Assembly (NCBI GenBank): GCA_046350095.1
Contig: JAXMBA010000002.1
Location: 1,798,001 to 1,862,000, forward strand
Length of the DNA stretch: 64,000 nucleotides
Reading direction: 5' to 3'
From: Urbifossiella sp046350095
Lineage (GTDB): Bacteria > Planctomycetota > Planctomycetia > Gemmatales > Gemmataceae
Position 1 is the first letter of the stretch; every line of letters starts with the position of its first letter. The notes below the pieces were generated by a model. The model was given only the letters and a program-made list of their open reading frames with translations. It was not told the DNA's origin and did not search any database. The position numbers and the translations under genes were made by a program. Positions 42,894 to 51,835 of this stretch are shown in pieces.

Positions 42894-44174
42894 TCACGCC
42901 GCCCGGCGGTCCGGGAACGGCAGGATCGTCGCCTCCGGCTCCTCTGCCTCTTCGCCGCCCCACGGCAGCTGGCTGTCCGGCGGCTCGGGGATGTCGGCCT
43001 TGATCAGCACCGCGGCCAGCCGCTCGAACTCGTCTCGCAGCGTCGTCCCCTCCGACGGCACCACCCGCGCCTCGTCGGCCACCGGCAACTCGTCGTCGGC
43101 CAGTTCGCCGCCGTGCTCGCGCTCCAGCAGGGCGTGCAGCCGGCGGGCGTACTCCGCGTCGCGGGCCTCGCGCTCGGCGTGCCAGCGGCGCTCGGTCGCC
43201 ACCAGCTTCGACTGCCATGCCTCCAGCCGTAGCCGCAGCTGCCACAGCTCGTAACTCTCCTCGCGGCGGCGGGCGTCGGACCGCACCAGCCACTCGTCGC
43301 GGGCGGCGTTCTCCGCCTCCTTCAGCCGCAGGGCGCGGGTCAGGTCTTCGAGGTCGGCCAGCGCCCGCCGCTCCGCCTCCTGCCAGCCGCCGCGGGCCTG
43401 CGCCAGCAGCACGAACTGCTCGGCCAGCACCCGCCGCCGGTCCTCGGCGTCCACCGCCTCGCGGTCGAGGCGGGCGCGAAGCTCGGCGAGCGCGGCCCGC
43501 TCCGTTCCCAGCCGCAGGGCCTCGGCCTCGAGCGCCGCGGAGAAGTCGGCAAGGTCCTGGTCCGCCGAGCGCGAGAGGGCGAACTTCACCGTGCCGGGCG
43601 GGTCGGGGTTCACCTTCGGGGCCGCGGCCAGCAGCTCGGCGTGGAGCTTGTCGCGCCGCGCCTCGAGCTCGGCGACGACGGCGCGGGCGTTGTCGGCCCG
43701 GGCGGCGAGCCCCGCGGCCTCGGCCCGCAGCGCCGCCGTCTGGGCCGCGAGTTCGTTCTTGCCGCGGGCTAACTCCTTCTCGCGCGCCGCCAGTTCCGAC
43801 TCGCGCCGGGCGACCGCGGCCTCCTGCCGGCCGACGGTCGCCTGCACCTCGGCCCACTCGGCGTGCAGCCGCTTCCGCTGGGCGTCGAGCGCGTCCCACT
43901 CCTGACGGATGCGCTGGGCTTCTTCGGTGGCGCGGCCGGCGTATTCGGCACGGGCCTGTTGGAAGCGCATCGCCTCGGCGGTGAGCTGGCCGCGGGCCTC
44001 GTCCAGCTCGGCCCGGCGGGCGAGGAGCTCGGCGCGCACCGCGGACCACTTCTCACGCACGCGGCGGGCGAAGCGGACGGCCAGCTTGCGGGCGCGGGCG
44101 CGGTCCTTCGCCGCGGCCTCGCGGAGGAAGTGGGCGTCGCGGAGGAGGTCGGCGGGGTCGGGTTCGTGGGCCAA
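42894..44174 (-). CDS. Coiled-coil protein, unknown
   Basis: A ~426-residue cytoplasmic protein that is almost entirely alpha-helical coiled coil. Long heptad-rich runs occur, for example AAVARRESELAAREKELARG and RRRVLAEQFVLLAQARGGW. The C-terminus becomes acidic (GGEEAEEPEATILPF). No enzymatic domain is seen. The start is uncertain: TTG 44174 has a GGGGG sequence eight bases upstream, and TTG 44207 is an in-frame alternative; no ATG or GTG fits. A structural or scaffolding role is possible. Confidence 0.7.
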   Translation of the reverse strand: MAHEPDPADLLRDAHFLREAAAKDRARARKLAVRFARRVREKWSAVRAELLARRAELDEARGQLTAEAMRFQQARAEYAGRATEEAQRIRQEWDALDAQRKRLHAEWAEVQATVGRQEAAVARRESELAAREKELARGKNELAAQTAALRAEAAGLAARADNARAVVAELEARRDKLHAELLAAAPKVNPDPPGTVKFALSRSADQDLADFSAALEAEALRLGTERAALAELRARLDREAVDAEDRRRVLAEQFVLLAQARGGWQEAERRALADLEDLTRALRLKEAENAARDEWLVRSDARRREESYELWQLRLRLEAWQSKLVATERRWHAEREARDAEYARRLHALLEREHGGELADDELPVADEARVVPSEGTTLRDEFERLAAVLIKADIPEPPDSQLPWGGEEAEEPEATILPFPDRRAA

Positions 44175-44274
44175 CGCGGAACCCCCTGCGGGCGGAATAA
44201 CCCGCAAGGTTTATCGGCACGCGAGGCCGGCGGACTTGAGCCGGCGAGACGGGGCAAAGTTCGTGCACCGCACG

Positions 44275-44335
44275 GAGCCGGCCCCGTCAGGGGTCGGAGC
44301 GCGCACGGCACTCCGACCCCTGCCGGGGCCGGCTC
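44275..44335. repeat. 61-base intergenic palindrome
   Basis: The left arm, GAGCCGGCCCCGTCAGGGG and on (44275-44299), pairs with the right arm ending CGGGGCCGGCTC at 44335 with one mismatch; the loop is 11 bases. It lies between the coiled-coil gene start and the trxA stop. It might terminate transcription from trxA's operon or be a REP-type repeat. Confidence 0.7.
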
Positions 44336-44353
44336 AGAAGCTCAGACCCGCGC

Positions 44354-44686
44354 TTACCCGCCGTACTTCTTCACCAGCTTGTCCAGCTCCGCCTTCGGCA
44401 GCACGCCGATCTCCTGGTGGACGGGGGTGTCGCTCCCCTTGAAGAACAGCACGCGCGGGATGGTCATCACGTCGTACTTCACCGCGATGGCGCTGTTCTC
44501 GTCCACGTTCAGCTTGCCGACGGTGACCTGGCCGGCGTACTGGTCGGCGAGCTGGTCGATGACCGGCGAGAGCTGCCGGCACGGGCCGCACCACGGCGCC
44601 CAGAAGTCGGCGACCACGAGCTTGCCGCTGCTGACGTGCTCGTTCCAGTTGTCGGTCGTGAACTCGACCACGTTCGGGCTGGCCAT
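44354..44686 (-). CDS. trxA: Thioredoxin
   Basis: A 110-residue cytoplasmic thiol-disulfide reductase. The active site WCGPC spans residues 32-36 in VVADFWAPWCGPCRQL, and the cis-proline motif TIPRVLFFKG is present. Length and layout are canonical for TrxA. It is the last gene of the minus-strand cluster def-fmt-rsmB-miaB-trxA, 85 bases after miaB. It likely supplies electrons to reductases such as MsrA. Confidence 0.95.
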   Translation of the reverse strand: MASPNVVEFTTDNWNEHVSSGKLVVADFWAPWCGPCRQLSPVIDQLADQYAGQVTVGKLNVDENSAIAVKYDVMTIPRVLFFKGSDTPVHQEIGVLPKAELDKLVKKYGG

Positions 44687-44770
44687 GTCGTCTCCCCGTG
44701 TGTCGCGGCCACCGGCCGCGGTTGGACCCGTATTGTACGCACCGGCGGATACCGCACCAGTGCCGTGCTC

Positions 44771-46294
44771 TTACGCCAGCGGCAGGCCGATGCGCTTCTC
44801 GGCCGGCGGCGCGAACTCCAGCGGCGCCGGGTACGCGGGGCCGTCGTCGCCGTCGGCCGCGGCGCGGGTGGCGTCGGGCGTGAAGGCCACCGCCGCCCCC
44901 ACCCCTTCGCCGGTCAGCACGCGGCCGTACAGCGTGAACGCGCTGGCGTCGTCCACCCGCACCCGCACCGTGTTCCCGACCAGCCGCGGGGTGCCGTCGA
45001 ACACGACGATGTGGTCGGCCATCGACCGCCCCGTCAGTTGGATGACGCCGCCACCCCCCGCGGTTCGCGCCCGCTTCGACGGACCCTCGACCAGCACCTC
45101 GACGGTGGCGCCGATCTGCGCCCGGTGGTCGGCGAGGCTGTTCGCGTTCTGGACCGCCAGCAGGTCGTTGTTGCGCCGCTTCTTCACGTCCTCGCGCACG
45201 TCGTCCGGGTACCGCTCGGCCGCCTTCGTCCCCGGCCGCTCGCTGTACTTGAAGATGAAGCTGTTCTTGAACCGCGCCTCGCGCACCAGCTCCATCGTCT
45301 TCGCGAAGCTCGCCTCCGTCTCGCCGCAGAAGCCGACGATGAAGTCCGAGCTGACCGACACGCCGGGCACGAGTTCGCGGCAGCGGGCGAGCATGGCGCG
45401 GTACTCGCCGGCGGTGTAGAGCCGCTTCATCCGCTTCAGCACGTCGTCGCACCCGCTCTGCGCCGGCACGTGCAGGTACTTCACGACCGTCGGCAGGTCG
45501 CGCACGGCGGCGAGCAGGTCGTCGGTCATGTCCTTCGGGAAGTTGGTGACGAACCGCACCCGCTCCAGCCCCGGCACCGCGTCGAGCTTCGCCAGCACGT
45601 CCGACAGGCGCGTGCGGCGGCCGTCGCCGTGGTCGAACTCGTAGCTGTTGACCGTCTGCCCGATCAGCGTGATCTCCTTGCACCCCTGCTCCGCGAGTTG
45701 CTTTGCCTCGGCGAGGATATGGTCGGGGTGGCGGCTCTGCTCGGGGCCGCGGGTGCTGGGCACGACGCAGTACGTGCAGAACTTGTCGCACCCGAACTGT
45801 ACGCGGACGAACGCCTGGAACGGCGTCGGCCGCGCCGCCGAGTCGCGGGCCGGGTCGAAGCTGACGAAGCTCGCCTCGACCGCGTGCTTGCCGGCGTCCG
45901 TGCGGCCGAGGCTGAGCGCGAACTGCGGCTGTCCCGTGGCGCGGGCCGCCTCGACGAGCTCCGGCACCCGCGCAAGTTGCCCCGTACCGACGACCAGATC
46001 GACGTGCGGCGCCCGCTTGCGGATGAGTTCCTGGTCCTTCTGCGCCATGCACCCGAGGACGCCGACGACGGTGCCGGGGCGGGCCTTCTTCAGCGGCGCG
46101 ACGCGGCCGAGGGCCGAGTACACCTTGTCCTCCGCGTGCTCGCGGACGGAGCAGGTGTTGAACAGAACGAGGTCGGCGTCGGCGGGCTGGTCGGCGATCG
46201 AGTAGCCGGCCTTGTGGAGGGCGGCGACCACGAGCTCGCTGTCGAGCACGTTCATCTGGCAGCCGACGGTCTCGATGTATACGGTCCGGGGCAT
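44771..46294 (-). CDS. miaB: tRNA-2-methylthio-N6-dimethylallyladenosine synthase
   Basis: A radical-SAM methylthiotransferase that adds the methylthio group to i6A37 of tRNAs reading UNN codons. The 507-residue protein has the three N-terminal cluster cysteines Cys12, Cys48 and Cys82 (TVGCQMN, NTCSVREH, LGCMAQ), the radical-SAM cysteines Cys169, Cys173 and Cys176 (CDKFCTYC), and a C-terminal TRAM domain. STRGPEQSR and YLHVPAQSG are MiaB signatures. The C-terminal ~50 residues extend beyond TRAM. It starts 58 bases after rsmB ends. Confidence 0.95.
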   Translation of the reverse strand: MPRTVYIETVGCQMNVLDSELVVAALHKAGYSIADQPADADLVLFNTCSVREHAEDKVYSALGRVAPLKKARPGTVVGVLGCMAQKDQELIRKRAPHVDLVVGTGQLARVPELVEAARATGQPQFALSLGRTDAGKHAVEASFVSFDPARDSAARPTPFQAFVRVQFGCDKFCTYCVVPSTRGPEQSRHPDHILAEAKQLAEQGCKEITLIGQTVNSYEFDHGDGRRTRLSDVLAKLDAVPGLERVRFVTNFPKDMTDDLLAAVRDLPTVVKYLHVPAQSGCDDVLKRMKRLYTAGEYRAMLARCRELVPGVSVSSDFIVGFCGETEASFAKTMELVREARFKNSFIFKYSERPGTKAAERYPDDVREDVKKRRNNDLLAVQNANSLADHRAQIGATVEVLVEGPSKRARTAGGGGVIQLTGRSMADHIVVFDGTPRLVGNTVRVRVDDASAFTLYGRVLTGEGVGAAVAFTPDATRAAADGDDGPAYPAPLEFAPPAEKRIGLPLA

Positions 46295-46351
46295 GATCGG
46301 GGGGTCCGTTGTAAAGACGGGGCCGATGCGGCAAAGCCGTTATTGTAGCGG

Positions 46352-47731
46352 CTACCCTCGCGGGTGGGGAGCGACACGCGGCACGCGCAGCCGCGCCCAG
46401 TAGCCGCCGTCGGACGGGCGGCCGGGCACGGAGTGGTGCTCCGCCTCCAGCGTCAGCCCGCGGAGCGCCCGCAGCACTACCGCCACCACGCCCTCGTTCT
46501 CGTCCGGCTCGATGCTGCACGTCGAGTACACCACCACGCCGCCCGGCTTCACCCGCTCCACGGCCTGGATCAGCAGCTTCGTTTGTAGCCGGATCAGGTG
46601 CTCGAACTCGTTCGGCTTCAGCCGCCAGCGGACCTCGGGGCGGCGGCCCAGGACGCCGGTGTTGCTGCACGGCACGTCCACCAGCGCCGCGTCGAACGGC
46701 CCGGCGGGCGGGTCGTCGCCCTCCTTCAGCTGCACCGTCTCGACGCCCCGGACACCGAGCCGCTGACACAGCGTTGTCACGGTTTCGAGGCGGCGGGCGT
46801 CGGGGTCGCAGGCGATGATCCGGGCGCGGTTGTCGGCCAGCTCGGCGAGGTGCGTCGTCTTGCCGCCGGGGGCGGCGCACAGGTCGAGGATGCGGTTCCC
46901 TGGCTGCGGGTTCAGCGCCGACGCCACCAGCATCGACGAATGGTCCTGCACCGCGAAGTCGCCGGCGGCGTAGCCCGGCAGCTCGCGCACGGGGTGGTGC
47001 TCGGCGAATCGCAGCGACTGCGGGTGCGGGCCGGGTTCGGCGTCGATCATCGCGGCGGCGAGTTGCAGGCGGTAGCTCTCGCGGTCGGTGCGGAGCTTGT
47101 TCGTGCGCACCCACAGCGGCGGCGCGGCGTTGAACCAGAAGCCGAGCCGCGCCGCCTCCCACGCCCCGTAGCGGTCGTGCCACCGCTTCGCCAGCCACTT
47201 CGGCCAAGAGAACCCGGCCGCGAGGTAGCCCACCGGGTCGGCGATCGGGTCGGGCAGCACCGGCACCGCCAGCACGCGGAAGCGCGGTTCCGCGCCGGCG
47301 TCGAACGGCAGCGCCGCGGGGCCGGGCGTGTCGGTGAACCCGTCGGTCACCAGGTCGGCGACGCGGCGGAGGACGCCGTTGACGAACCCGGTCGCCTGCG
47401 GCAGCCCGACTTGGGCGGCGAGCGACACCGTCTCGTTCACCGCGGCGTGCTTCGGGACGTGCGTGAGGAACGCGAGCTGGAACGCCCCGAGGTGGAGGAC
47501 GTCCCACAGGCGGTCGTCCACGGTGCTCGGTGCCCGGTTCACGAACGGGCGGACGAGGGCGTCGAGCGTGGCCCGGCGGCGGACGACGCCGAACACCAGC
47601 TGCGTGACGAAGCGTCGGTCCTGCGGCGACAGCGGGAAGCGGGCGAGCTGGTCGTCGATCAGGTCGGCGACGAACCCGTCGCGGCTTGTGGATCGGTGGA
47701 GGATGTCGGCCGCGGCCTGTCGGGCGGTCAA
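46352..47731 (-). CDS. rsmB: 16S rRNA (cytosine-967) methyltransferase RsmB
   Basis: Methylates C967 of 16S rRNA. The 459-residue protein has an N-terminal NusB-like domain (RQAAADILHRSTSRDG, RFVTQLVFGVVRRRATLD) and a C-terminal Rossmann methyltransferase with the motif DLCAAPGGKTTHLAE, DVPCSNTGVLGRRPEVRW (catalytic cysteine) and VVYSTCSIEPDENE (second cysteine). The start is TTG 47731, which overlaps the fmt stop by four bases (TTGA); fmt-rsmB order is common in bacteria and supports the call. Confidence 0.93.
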   Translation of the reverse strand: MTARQAAADILHRSTSRDGFVADLIDDQLARFPLSPQDRRFVTQLVFGVVRRRATLDALVRPFVNRAPSTVDDRLWDVLHLGAFQLAFLTHVPKHAAVNETVSLAAQVGLPQATGFVNGVLRRVADLVTDGFTDTPGPAALPFDAGAEPRFRVLAVPVLPDPIADPVGYLAAGFSWPKWLAKRWHDRYGAWEAARLGFWFNAAPPLWVRTNKLRTDRESYRLQLAAAMIDAEPGPHPQSLRFAEHHPVRELPGYAAGDFAVQDHSSMLVASALNPQPGNRILDLCAAPGGKTTHLAELADNRARIIACDPDARRLETVTTLCQRLGVRGVETVQLKEGDDPPAGPFDAALVDVPCSNTGVLGRRPEVRWRLKPNEFEHLIRLQTKLLIQAVERVKPGGVVVYSTCSIEPDENEGVVAVVLRALRGLTLEAEHHSVPGRPSDGGYWARLRVPRVAPHPRG

Positions 47732-48774
47732 GACAGCACCTCCGGCCCGAACCGCATCCCGGGCACGACCGGGTAGCCGCGGAGGAATTCGGCCGCACTC
47801 ATTCGCTTCTTCCCGGCGGGCTGGAGTTCCACGAGTTCGAGCATCACGCCACCTGTCGCCACGAGGAGGGCCTGGATCGGTGGTGGCGGGTTACGCGCAC
47901 CGCTCGACGCCGCAAACCCTACGCCCGCTTCCACATGGCCCGGCGGCATAGGCCCGGTCGGCGTAACGCCGTCTGGGATTTGGCCAGAATGGGTGAAGAC
48001 ATGTGCCGAGTTCACGATCACCCGCATCGGCTCCTTGCCGGGGCGGTGGAGGAACGTGTACGCCGTCGGCCACGGCTGCATCGCCCGGACGTGCCGCTCG
48101 ATCTCCGCGGCCGGCTTCGCCCAGTCGATCAGCCCGAATTCCTTCTTGATCTTCGGCGCCCGCGTCACGAGCGCCGCGTCCTGCTTCGCCCCCTCGACGG
48201 GCCCGCCGGCGCGGTACTTCCGCACCGCCTCCACCGCCAGCCGCGCACCCAGCGCCGCGAGCCGCGCTTCGAGTGTGCCGGTGGTGTCGTCGGGGCGGAT
48301 GTCCTCGGCCTCCTGAAGGATCATGTCGCCGCTGTCGAGGCCGGGGGTGACCTTGATGATCGTCACGCCCGTCCGCGTCTCGCCGTTCAGGATGGCGTAG
48401 GCGACCGGCGCCGCGCCGCGGTACTTCGGCAGAAGGGAGGCGTGGACGTTGATGATGCCGACGGTCGGCGTGCTGATCACGTCCTTCGACAGGATTTGCC
48501 CGTAGGCGGCGACGACGACGAGCTCGGGCCGCAGGTCGCGGTACGCCGCCAGCCCTTCCGGCGTGTTGATGCTCTCCGGCTGCACGACGGGCAGCCCGGC
48601 CGCGGCGGCGATGGCGGCCATGCCCTTGCCGGTCTGGCGGGTGCTGCCGCGCTTGTTGCCGCCGTCGCGCTCCGGCTGCGTGACGAGGCCGACCACCTCG
48701 CCCGGGAAGCTCGCCAGCAGCGCCTCGAACGTCGGCTCGGCGAACGTGCCGGTGCCCATCATCAGCAGACGCAT
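47728..48774 (-). CDS. fmt: Methionyl-tRNA formyltransferase
   Basis: Formylates the amino group of initiator Met-tRNA using 10-formyl-THF. The 348-residue protein has the N-terminal formyl-transferase fold opening LLMMGTGTFAEPTFEAL, the catalytic loop NVHASLLPKYRGAAPVAYA, and the THF site TGVTIIKVTPGLDSGDMI. The C-terminal OB-like tRNA-binding domain carries an unusual GARNPPPPIQALLVATGG stretch. It lies downstream of def across a 208-base palindromic repeat and is coupled to rsmB. Confidence 0.95.
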   Translation of the reverse strand: MRLLMMGTGTFAEPTFEALLASFPGEVVGLVTQPERDGGNKRGSTRQTGKGMAAIAAAAGLPVVQPESINTPEGLAAYRDLRPELVVVAAYGQILSKDVISTPTVGIINVHASLLPKYRGAAPVAYAILNGETRTGVTIIKVTPGLDSGDMILQEAEDIRPDDTTGTLEARLAALGARLAVEAVRKYRAGGPVEGAKQDAALVTRAPKIKKEFGLIDWAKPAAEIERHVRAMQPWPTAYTFLHRPGKEPMRVIVNSAHVFTHSGQIPDGVTPTGPMPPGHVEAGVGFAASSGARNPPPPIQALLVATGGVMLELVELQPAGKKRMSAAEFLRGYPVVPGMRFGPEVLS

Positions 48775-48796
48775 ACGGCTCCGGGGTGGTGCGTAT

Positions 48797-49004
48797 CCGG
48801 TCGGTGGTTTTCAGGCCGAAGGCCTGACAGCCCTCAGCCCAGGGCAACGCCCGGTTGGGGCGCAACGACGTTGCAGGCTGAAGGCCTGCGAGCCGGCTCG
48901 CAGGCCTTCAGCCTGCGGGGTGATTGTACCGCGGACCCAGGGCGGCGGCCCTTCGGGCCTTGCCTGAGGGCTGCCAGGCCTTCGGCCTGAAAACCATCGG
49001 CCGG
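48797..49004. repeat. Nested palindromic repeat between fmt and def
   Basis: An outer pair (CCGGTCGGTGGTTTTCAGGC at 48797 and its complement ending 49004) encloses a perfect 44-base inner palindrome at 48873-48916, with arms GCAGGCTGAAGGCCTGCGAGCC and no loop. The outer arms are about 41 bases with three mismatches. It fills almost the whole gap between the two genes. Confidence 0.85.
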
Positions 49005-49009
49005 GGTCG

Positions 49010-49561
49010 TCACAGTTTGGGAGCGAGATCGGGCGGCAGCTCGCCCTTCTTCTTGTCCTTCTCGAAGTCGGCGATGAACTTCTCGATGTCGCGCTTGCTG
49101 CCGAGCTTCCCGAGCGGGCCCATCTTGTCGATGAACAGCTCGCCCTTGAGGTGGTCGATCTCGTGCTGCCACACCCGCGCCGGCAGGTCGCTGCACGTCA
49201 TCTCGTACATCTCGCCCTTCAGGTTGTACGCCTGCACCTTCACCGCCTTCGCCCGCCGCACGTTCTGGTACAGCCCGGGGAAGCTCAGGCACCCCTCGCG
49301 GTCGTTGATGGTGCCCTTGCTCTCCACGATCACCGGGTTGATGGCGACGAACTCGGCCTCCTTCACGGCCGGGTCGCCCTCGAAGTTCATGACGATGAGC
49401 TGGAAGTCGAGCGTCACCTGCGGGGCGGCGAGGCCGAGGCCGGCGGCGGTGTACATCAGGTCGAGCATGGCGCCGGCGGCGAGCTGCACGTCCTTGTCGA
49501 TGGCGGTCACCGGCTTGGCGACCGCCCGCAGCGCGGGGTGCGGGTACTTGACGATCTTCAT
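49010..49561 (-). CDS. def: Peptide deformylase
   Basis: Removes the formyl group from nascent N-termini. The 183-residue metalloenzyme has GLGLAAPQ (motif I), EGCLSFPG (motif II, metal Cys) and HEIDHLKG (motif III, two His and catalytic Glu). The ATG at 49561 starts the conserved KIVKYPHPALR; an in-frame ATG 21 bases upstream is less likely. It heads the cluster def-fmt-rsmB-miaB-trxA, although the long palindrome before fmt may weaken read-through. Confidence 0.95.
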   Translation of the reverse strand: MKIVKYPHPALRAVAKPVTAIDKDVQLAAGAMLDLMYTAAGLGLAAPQVTLDFQLIVMNFEGDPAVKEAEFVAINPVIVESKGTINDREGCLSFPGLYQNVRRAKAVKVQAYNLKGEMYEMTCSDLPARVWQHEIDHLKGELFIDKMGPLGKLGSKRDIEKFIADFEKDKKKGELPPDLAPKL

Positions 49562-49633
49562 TGCGGCGGCGGCTCGGGGCATGGCGGTCGGAGCTTGAAT
49601 TATAGCAACTCCGCCCGCACCGGGTTCGGCCGA

Positions 49634-50059
49634 TCAGCGGCACCGCGTCAGCACGAACTTGCCATGGTCGCCCTTGGCGGTGAAGTCGGCGTCGAACGTG
49701 GTGGCGGTGGCGGTCGCGCTCATCGAGAAGGTGCCGAGCAGCGGCCCGAGCGTCTTGCTCGCCGACAGCAGCGCCACGCCGTCGCCGCCGCCGACCACGG
49801 TCAGCGGTGTGCGGTAGAAGAAGGGTATGACCTTGGCGAAGCGACCCGCGAACCGCACCTGGTAGCAGTTTGGCCCGACCCGCGTGAATGTGGCTCGCAG
49901 CGGCCCGCGGTGGCCGTTCTTGCCGCTCTCCCAGTGACCGGACCAGTCGCCCGACAGGTCCGGGGCCGCGGCCGCGACCACCACCGGCGGCGCGTCCTCC
50001 CCGACGAGCGGGGCGGCACACAAGAGGAGCACGAGACTGGCGACGAGAGTACGGCGCAT
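49634..50059 (-). CDS. Secreted hypothetical protein
   Basis: A 141-residue secreted protein. A signal peptide (RRTLVASLVLLLCAAPLVG) precedes a beta-rich mature domain (DLSGDWSGHWESGKNGHRGP, GVALLSASKTLGPLLGTFSM). The GxWSGxW opening resembles small lipocalin-like secreted domains seen in planctomycetes. ATG 50059 precedes the signal; the frame extends upstream without signs of coding. The function is unknown. Confidence 0.72.
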   Translation of the reverse strand: MRRTLVASLVLLLCAAPLVGEDAPPVVVAAAAPDLSGDWSGHWESGKNGHRGPLRATFTRVGPNCYQVRFAGRFAKVIPFFYRTPLTVVGGGDGVALLSASKTLGPLLGTFSMSATATATTFDADFTAKGDHGKFVLTRCR

Positions 50060-50204
50060 GGCGGGAACCCGGGTGCGGAGCGGGGTGTGTCGGATTCGTC
50101 GGCCCGAGGGCCGGCTCAACTTGAGCGAATTCCGTGGCACCGATGTTGCGTACGGGACGGTGATGCGGCGGGGTTGCCCCGCCGCCCCTCGTGGAGGAGC
50201 GGTC

Positions 50205-50384
50205 ATGGGCTTGCTGAAATGGGCGTTGATCTTCCTGGTCCTGGCCGGCGTGTCGGCCCTGTTCGGCTTCGGCGGCATGGCCGAGGGCTTCGCCGACGTC
50301 GCCAAGGTGCTGTTCGGCATCTTCCTGCTGCTGGTGCTCGTGTTCGCCGTGCTGGGGGTGACGGCGTACAAGGCGGTGACGTGA
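50205..50384 (+). CDS. DUF1328 small membrane protein
   Basis: A 59-residue protein with two membrane helices: GLLKWALIFLVLAGVSALFG, then VAKVLFGIFLLLVLVFAVLG, with FGFGGMAEGFADV between. This is the DUF1328 (YtjA) pattern, of unknown function and often stress-linked. GGAGGAG lies six bases upstream of the ATG 50205, which decides the start over upstream in-frame alternatives. It is followed 11 bases later by a long palindromic repeat. Confidence 0.85.
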   Translation: MGLLKWALIFLVLAGVSALFGFGGMAEGFADVAKVLFGIFLLLVLVFAVLGVTAYKAVT

Positions 50385-50395
50385 CGGGGACGGGA

Positions 50396-50485
50396 GTTTA
50401 GACAGGATAACAGGACGAGCGGGATGCCGAGCCGGGCTTGATACCCTGGTTCGGCATCCCGCTCGTCCTGTTATCCTGTCTAAAC
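50396..50485. repeat. 90-base palindrome, GTTTAGACAGGATAACAGGA family
   Basis: Arms of 41 bases (starting GTTTAGACAGGATAACAGGA at 50396, ending at 50485) pair with two mismatches around a 7-9 base loop. A related, truncated copy is at 42411. This motif family is recalled as a dispersed repeat in several high-GC bacteria. Confidence 0.85.
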
Positions 50486-50516
50486 TGTCCTCCCGCCCCT
50501 CGCCCCGGGTGCCCGC

Positions 50517-51704
50517 ATGTCGCGCCTTGCTCCCCTCCTCGTCGCACTCCTTGCCGCAACGACCACGGCCGCCGACCCGCCGCCTGTGCACCTCGACCTG
50601 TTCGAGGCCCGCGCCGGCGGGTACGCGATCTACCGCATCCCCGGCGTCGTCGTCACCGCGAAGGGGACGGTCCTCGTCTACTGTGAGGCCCGCAAGTCGG
50701 GGGCCGCCGACTGGGGGCACATCGACCTGCTGATGCGCCGCTCCGCCGACGGCGGCAAGACCTTCGACCCGCCGGCGCCGCTGCCGCCCGCCCCCGGGCC
50801 GCACCGCCGCAACCCGCTCGCCGAGAAGCAGAAGCTCGGGAAGGACAGCGAGGTGACGAACAACAACCCCGTCATGATCGCCGACCGCGACGGCAGCGTT
50901 CACCTGCTGTTCTGCGTCGAGTACATGCGCTGCTTCTACAGCAAGAGCACCGACGACGGCCGCACCTGGGCCGCCCCGCGCGAGATCACCGCGGCGTTCG
51001 ACGCCTTCCGCCCCGAGTACGCCTGGCAGGTGCTGGCCACCGGCCACGGCATCCAGTTGAAGAGCGGCCGGCTCGTCGTGCCCGTGTGGCTGTCGCTCGG
51101 CACCGGCGGCCACGCGCACCGGCCGTCCGTGACGACGACCGTCGTTAGCGACGACGGCGGCGCTACCTGGAAGCGCGGAGACGTCGCCGTGCCGAACACG
51201 GCGGAGTGGGTGAACCCGAACGAGGCGACGGTGGCCGAGCTGCCCGACGGCCGCGTGATGCTGAACGCCCGCACCGAGTCGAAGGCCCACCGCCGCATCG
51301 TGACCGTCAGCCCCGACGGGGCGACGAAGTGGAGCCCGCCGGCGTTCGACGACGCGCTGCCGGAGCCGATCTGCTTCGGCAGCCTGCTGAGCCTGCCGGG
51401 GCCGCGGCCGCTGCTGGTGTATAGCGGCCCCAACACCCTGGCGCGGACCGGCGGCAGGGCCGAACCCGGGCAGAGCCGCGACCGGAAGAACGTGAGCCTG
51501 CGTGTCAGCGCCGACGCCGGCAAGACGTGGTCGAATCCGAAGACCGTGGAGCCCGGCCTGAGTGCGTATTCCGACCTGGCCCCGGCCCCCGACGGCGCGG
51601 TGTATCTCTTTTACGAACGTGCCCACCGCTCCGGGAAGGAGGAGATTCGGTACGGACGTTTGAGCCTGGCTCACCTGCCCGCCGCGTGGCTCCGATCGCC
51701 GTAA
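50517..51704 (+). CDS. Secreted sialidase (exo-alpha-sialidase)
   Basis: A 395-residue glycoside hydrolase of the six-bladed propeller type (GH33-like). A signal peptide (RLAPLLVALLAATTTA) precedes the propeller. The substrate arginine lies in YAIYRIPGVVV (the FRIP motif as YRIP). Four Asp boxes are visible: SADGGKTF, STDDGRTW, SDDGGATW and SADAGKTW. The nucleophile Tyr/Glu pair is plausible in NEATVAEL and YSDLAPAPDG. It removes terminal sialic acid or a related nonulosonate from glycans. GTPase neighbours are unrelated. Confidence 0.88.
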   Translation: MSRLAPLLVALLAATTTAADPPPVHLDLFEARAGGYAIYRIPGVVVTAKGTVLVYCEARKSGAADWGHIDLLMRRSADGGKTFDPPAPLPPAPGPHRRNPLAEKQKLGKDSEVTNNNPVMIADRDGSVHLLFCVEYMRCFYSKSTDDGRTWAAPREITAAFDAFRPEYAWQVLATGHGIQLKSGRLVVPVWLSLGTGGHAHRPSVTTTVVSDDGGATWKRGDVAVPNTAEWVNPNEATVAELPDGRVMLNARTESKAHRRIVTVSPDGATKWSPPAFDDALPEPICFGSLLSLPGPRPLLVYSGPNTLARTGGRAEPGQSRDRKNVSLRVSADAGKTWSNPKTVEPGLSAYSDLAPAPDGAVYLFYERAHRSGKEEIRYGRLSLAHLPAAWLRSP

Positions 51705-51835
51705 CTCTCACCTGGTGCGACTGCTACGGCTGGCGAGAACTCAACGGCAATCGTCATTGAGACCGCGTGACATGTTTCCGCGACCCGTAGGGGGGCGCAG
51801 CCGAAACAAAAATCTCGACCAAAATGACGCCCGGC

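Noticed and set aside
48797..49004. CRISPR-like repeat
   Set aside because: It is a single nested palindrome, not a regular array of direct repeats and spacers; no cas gene is near.
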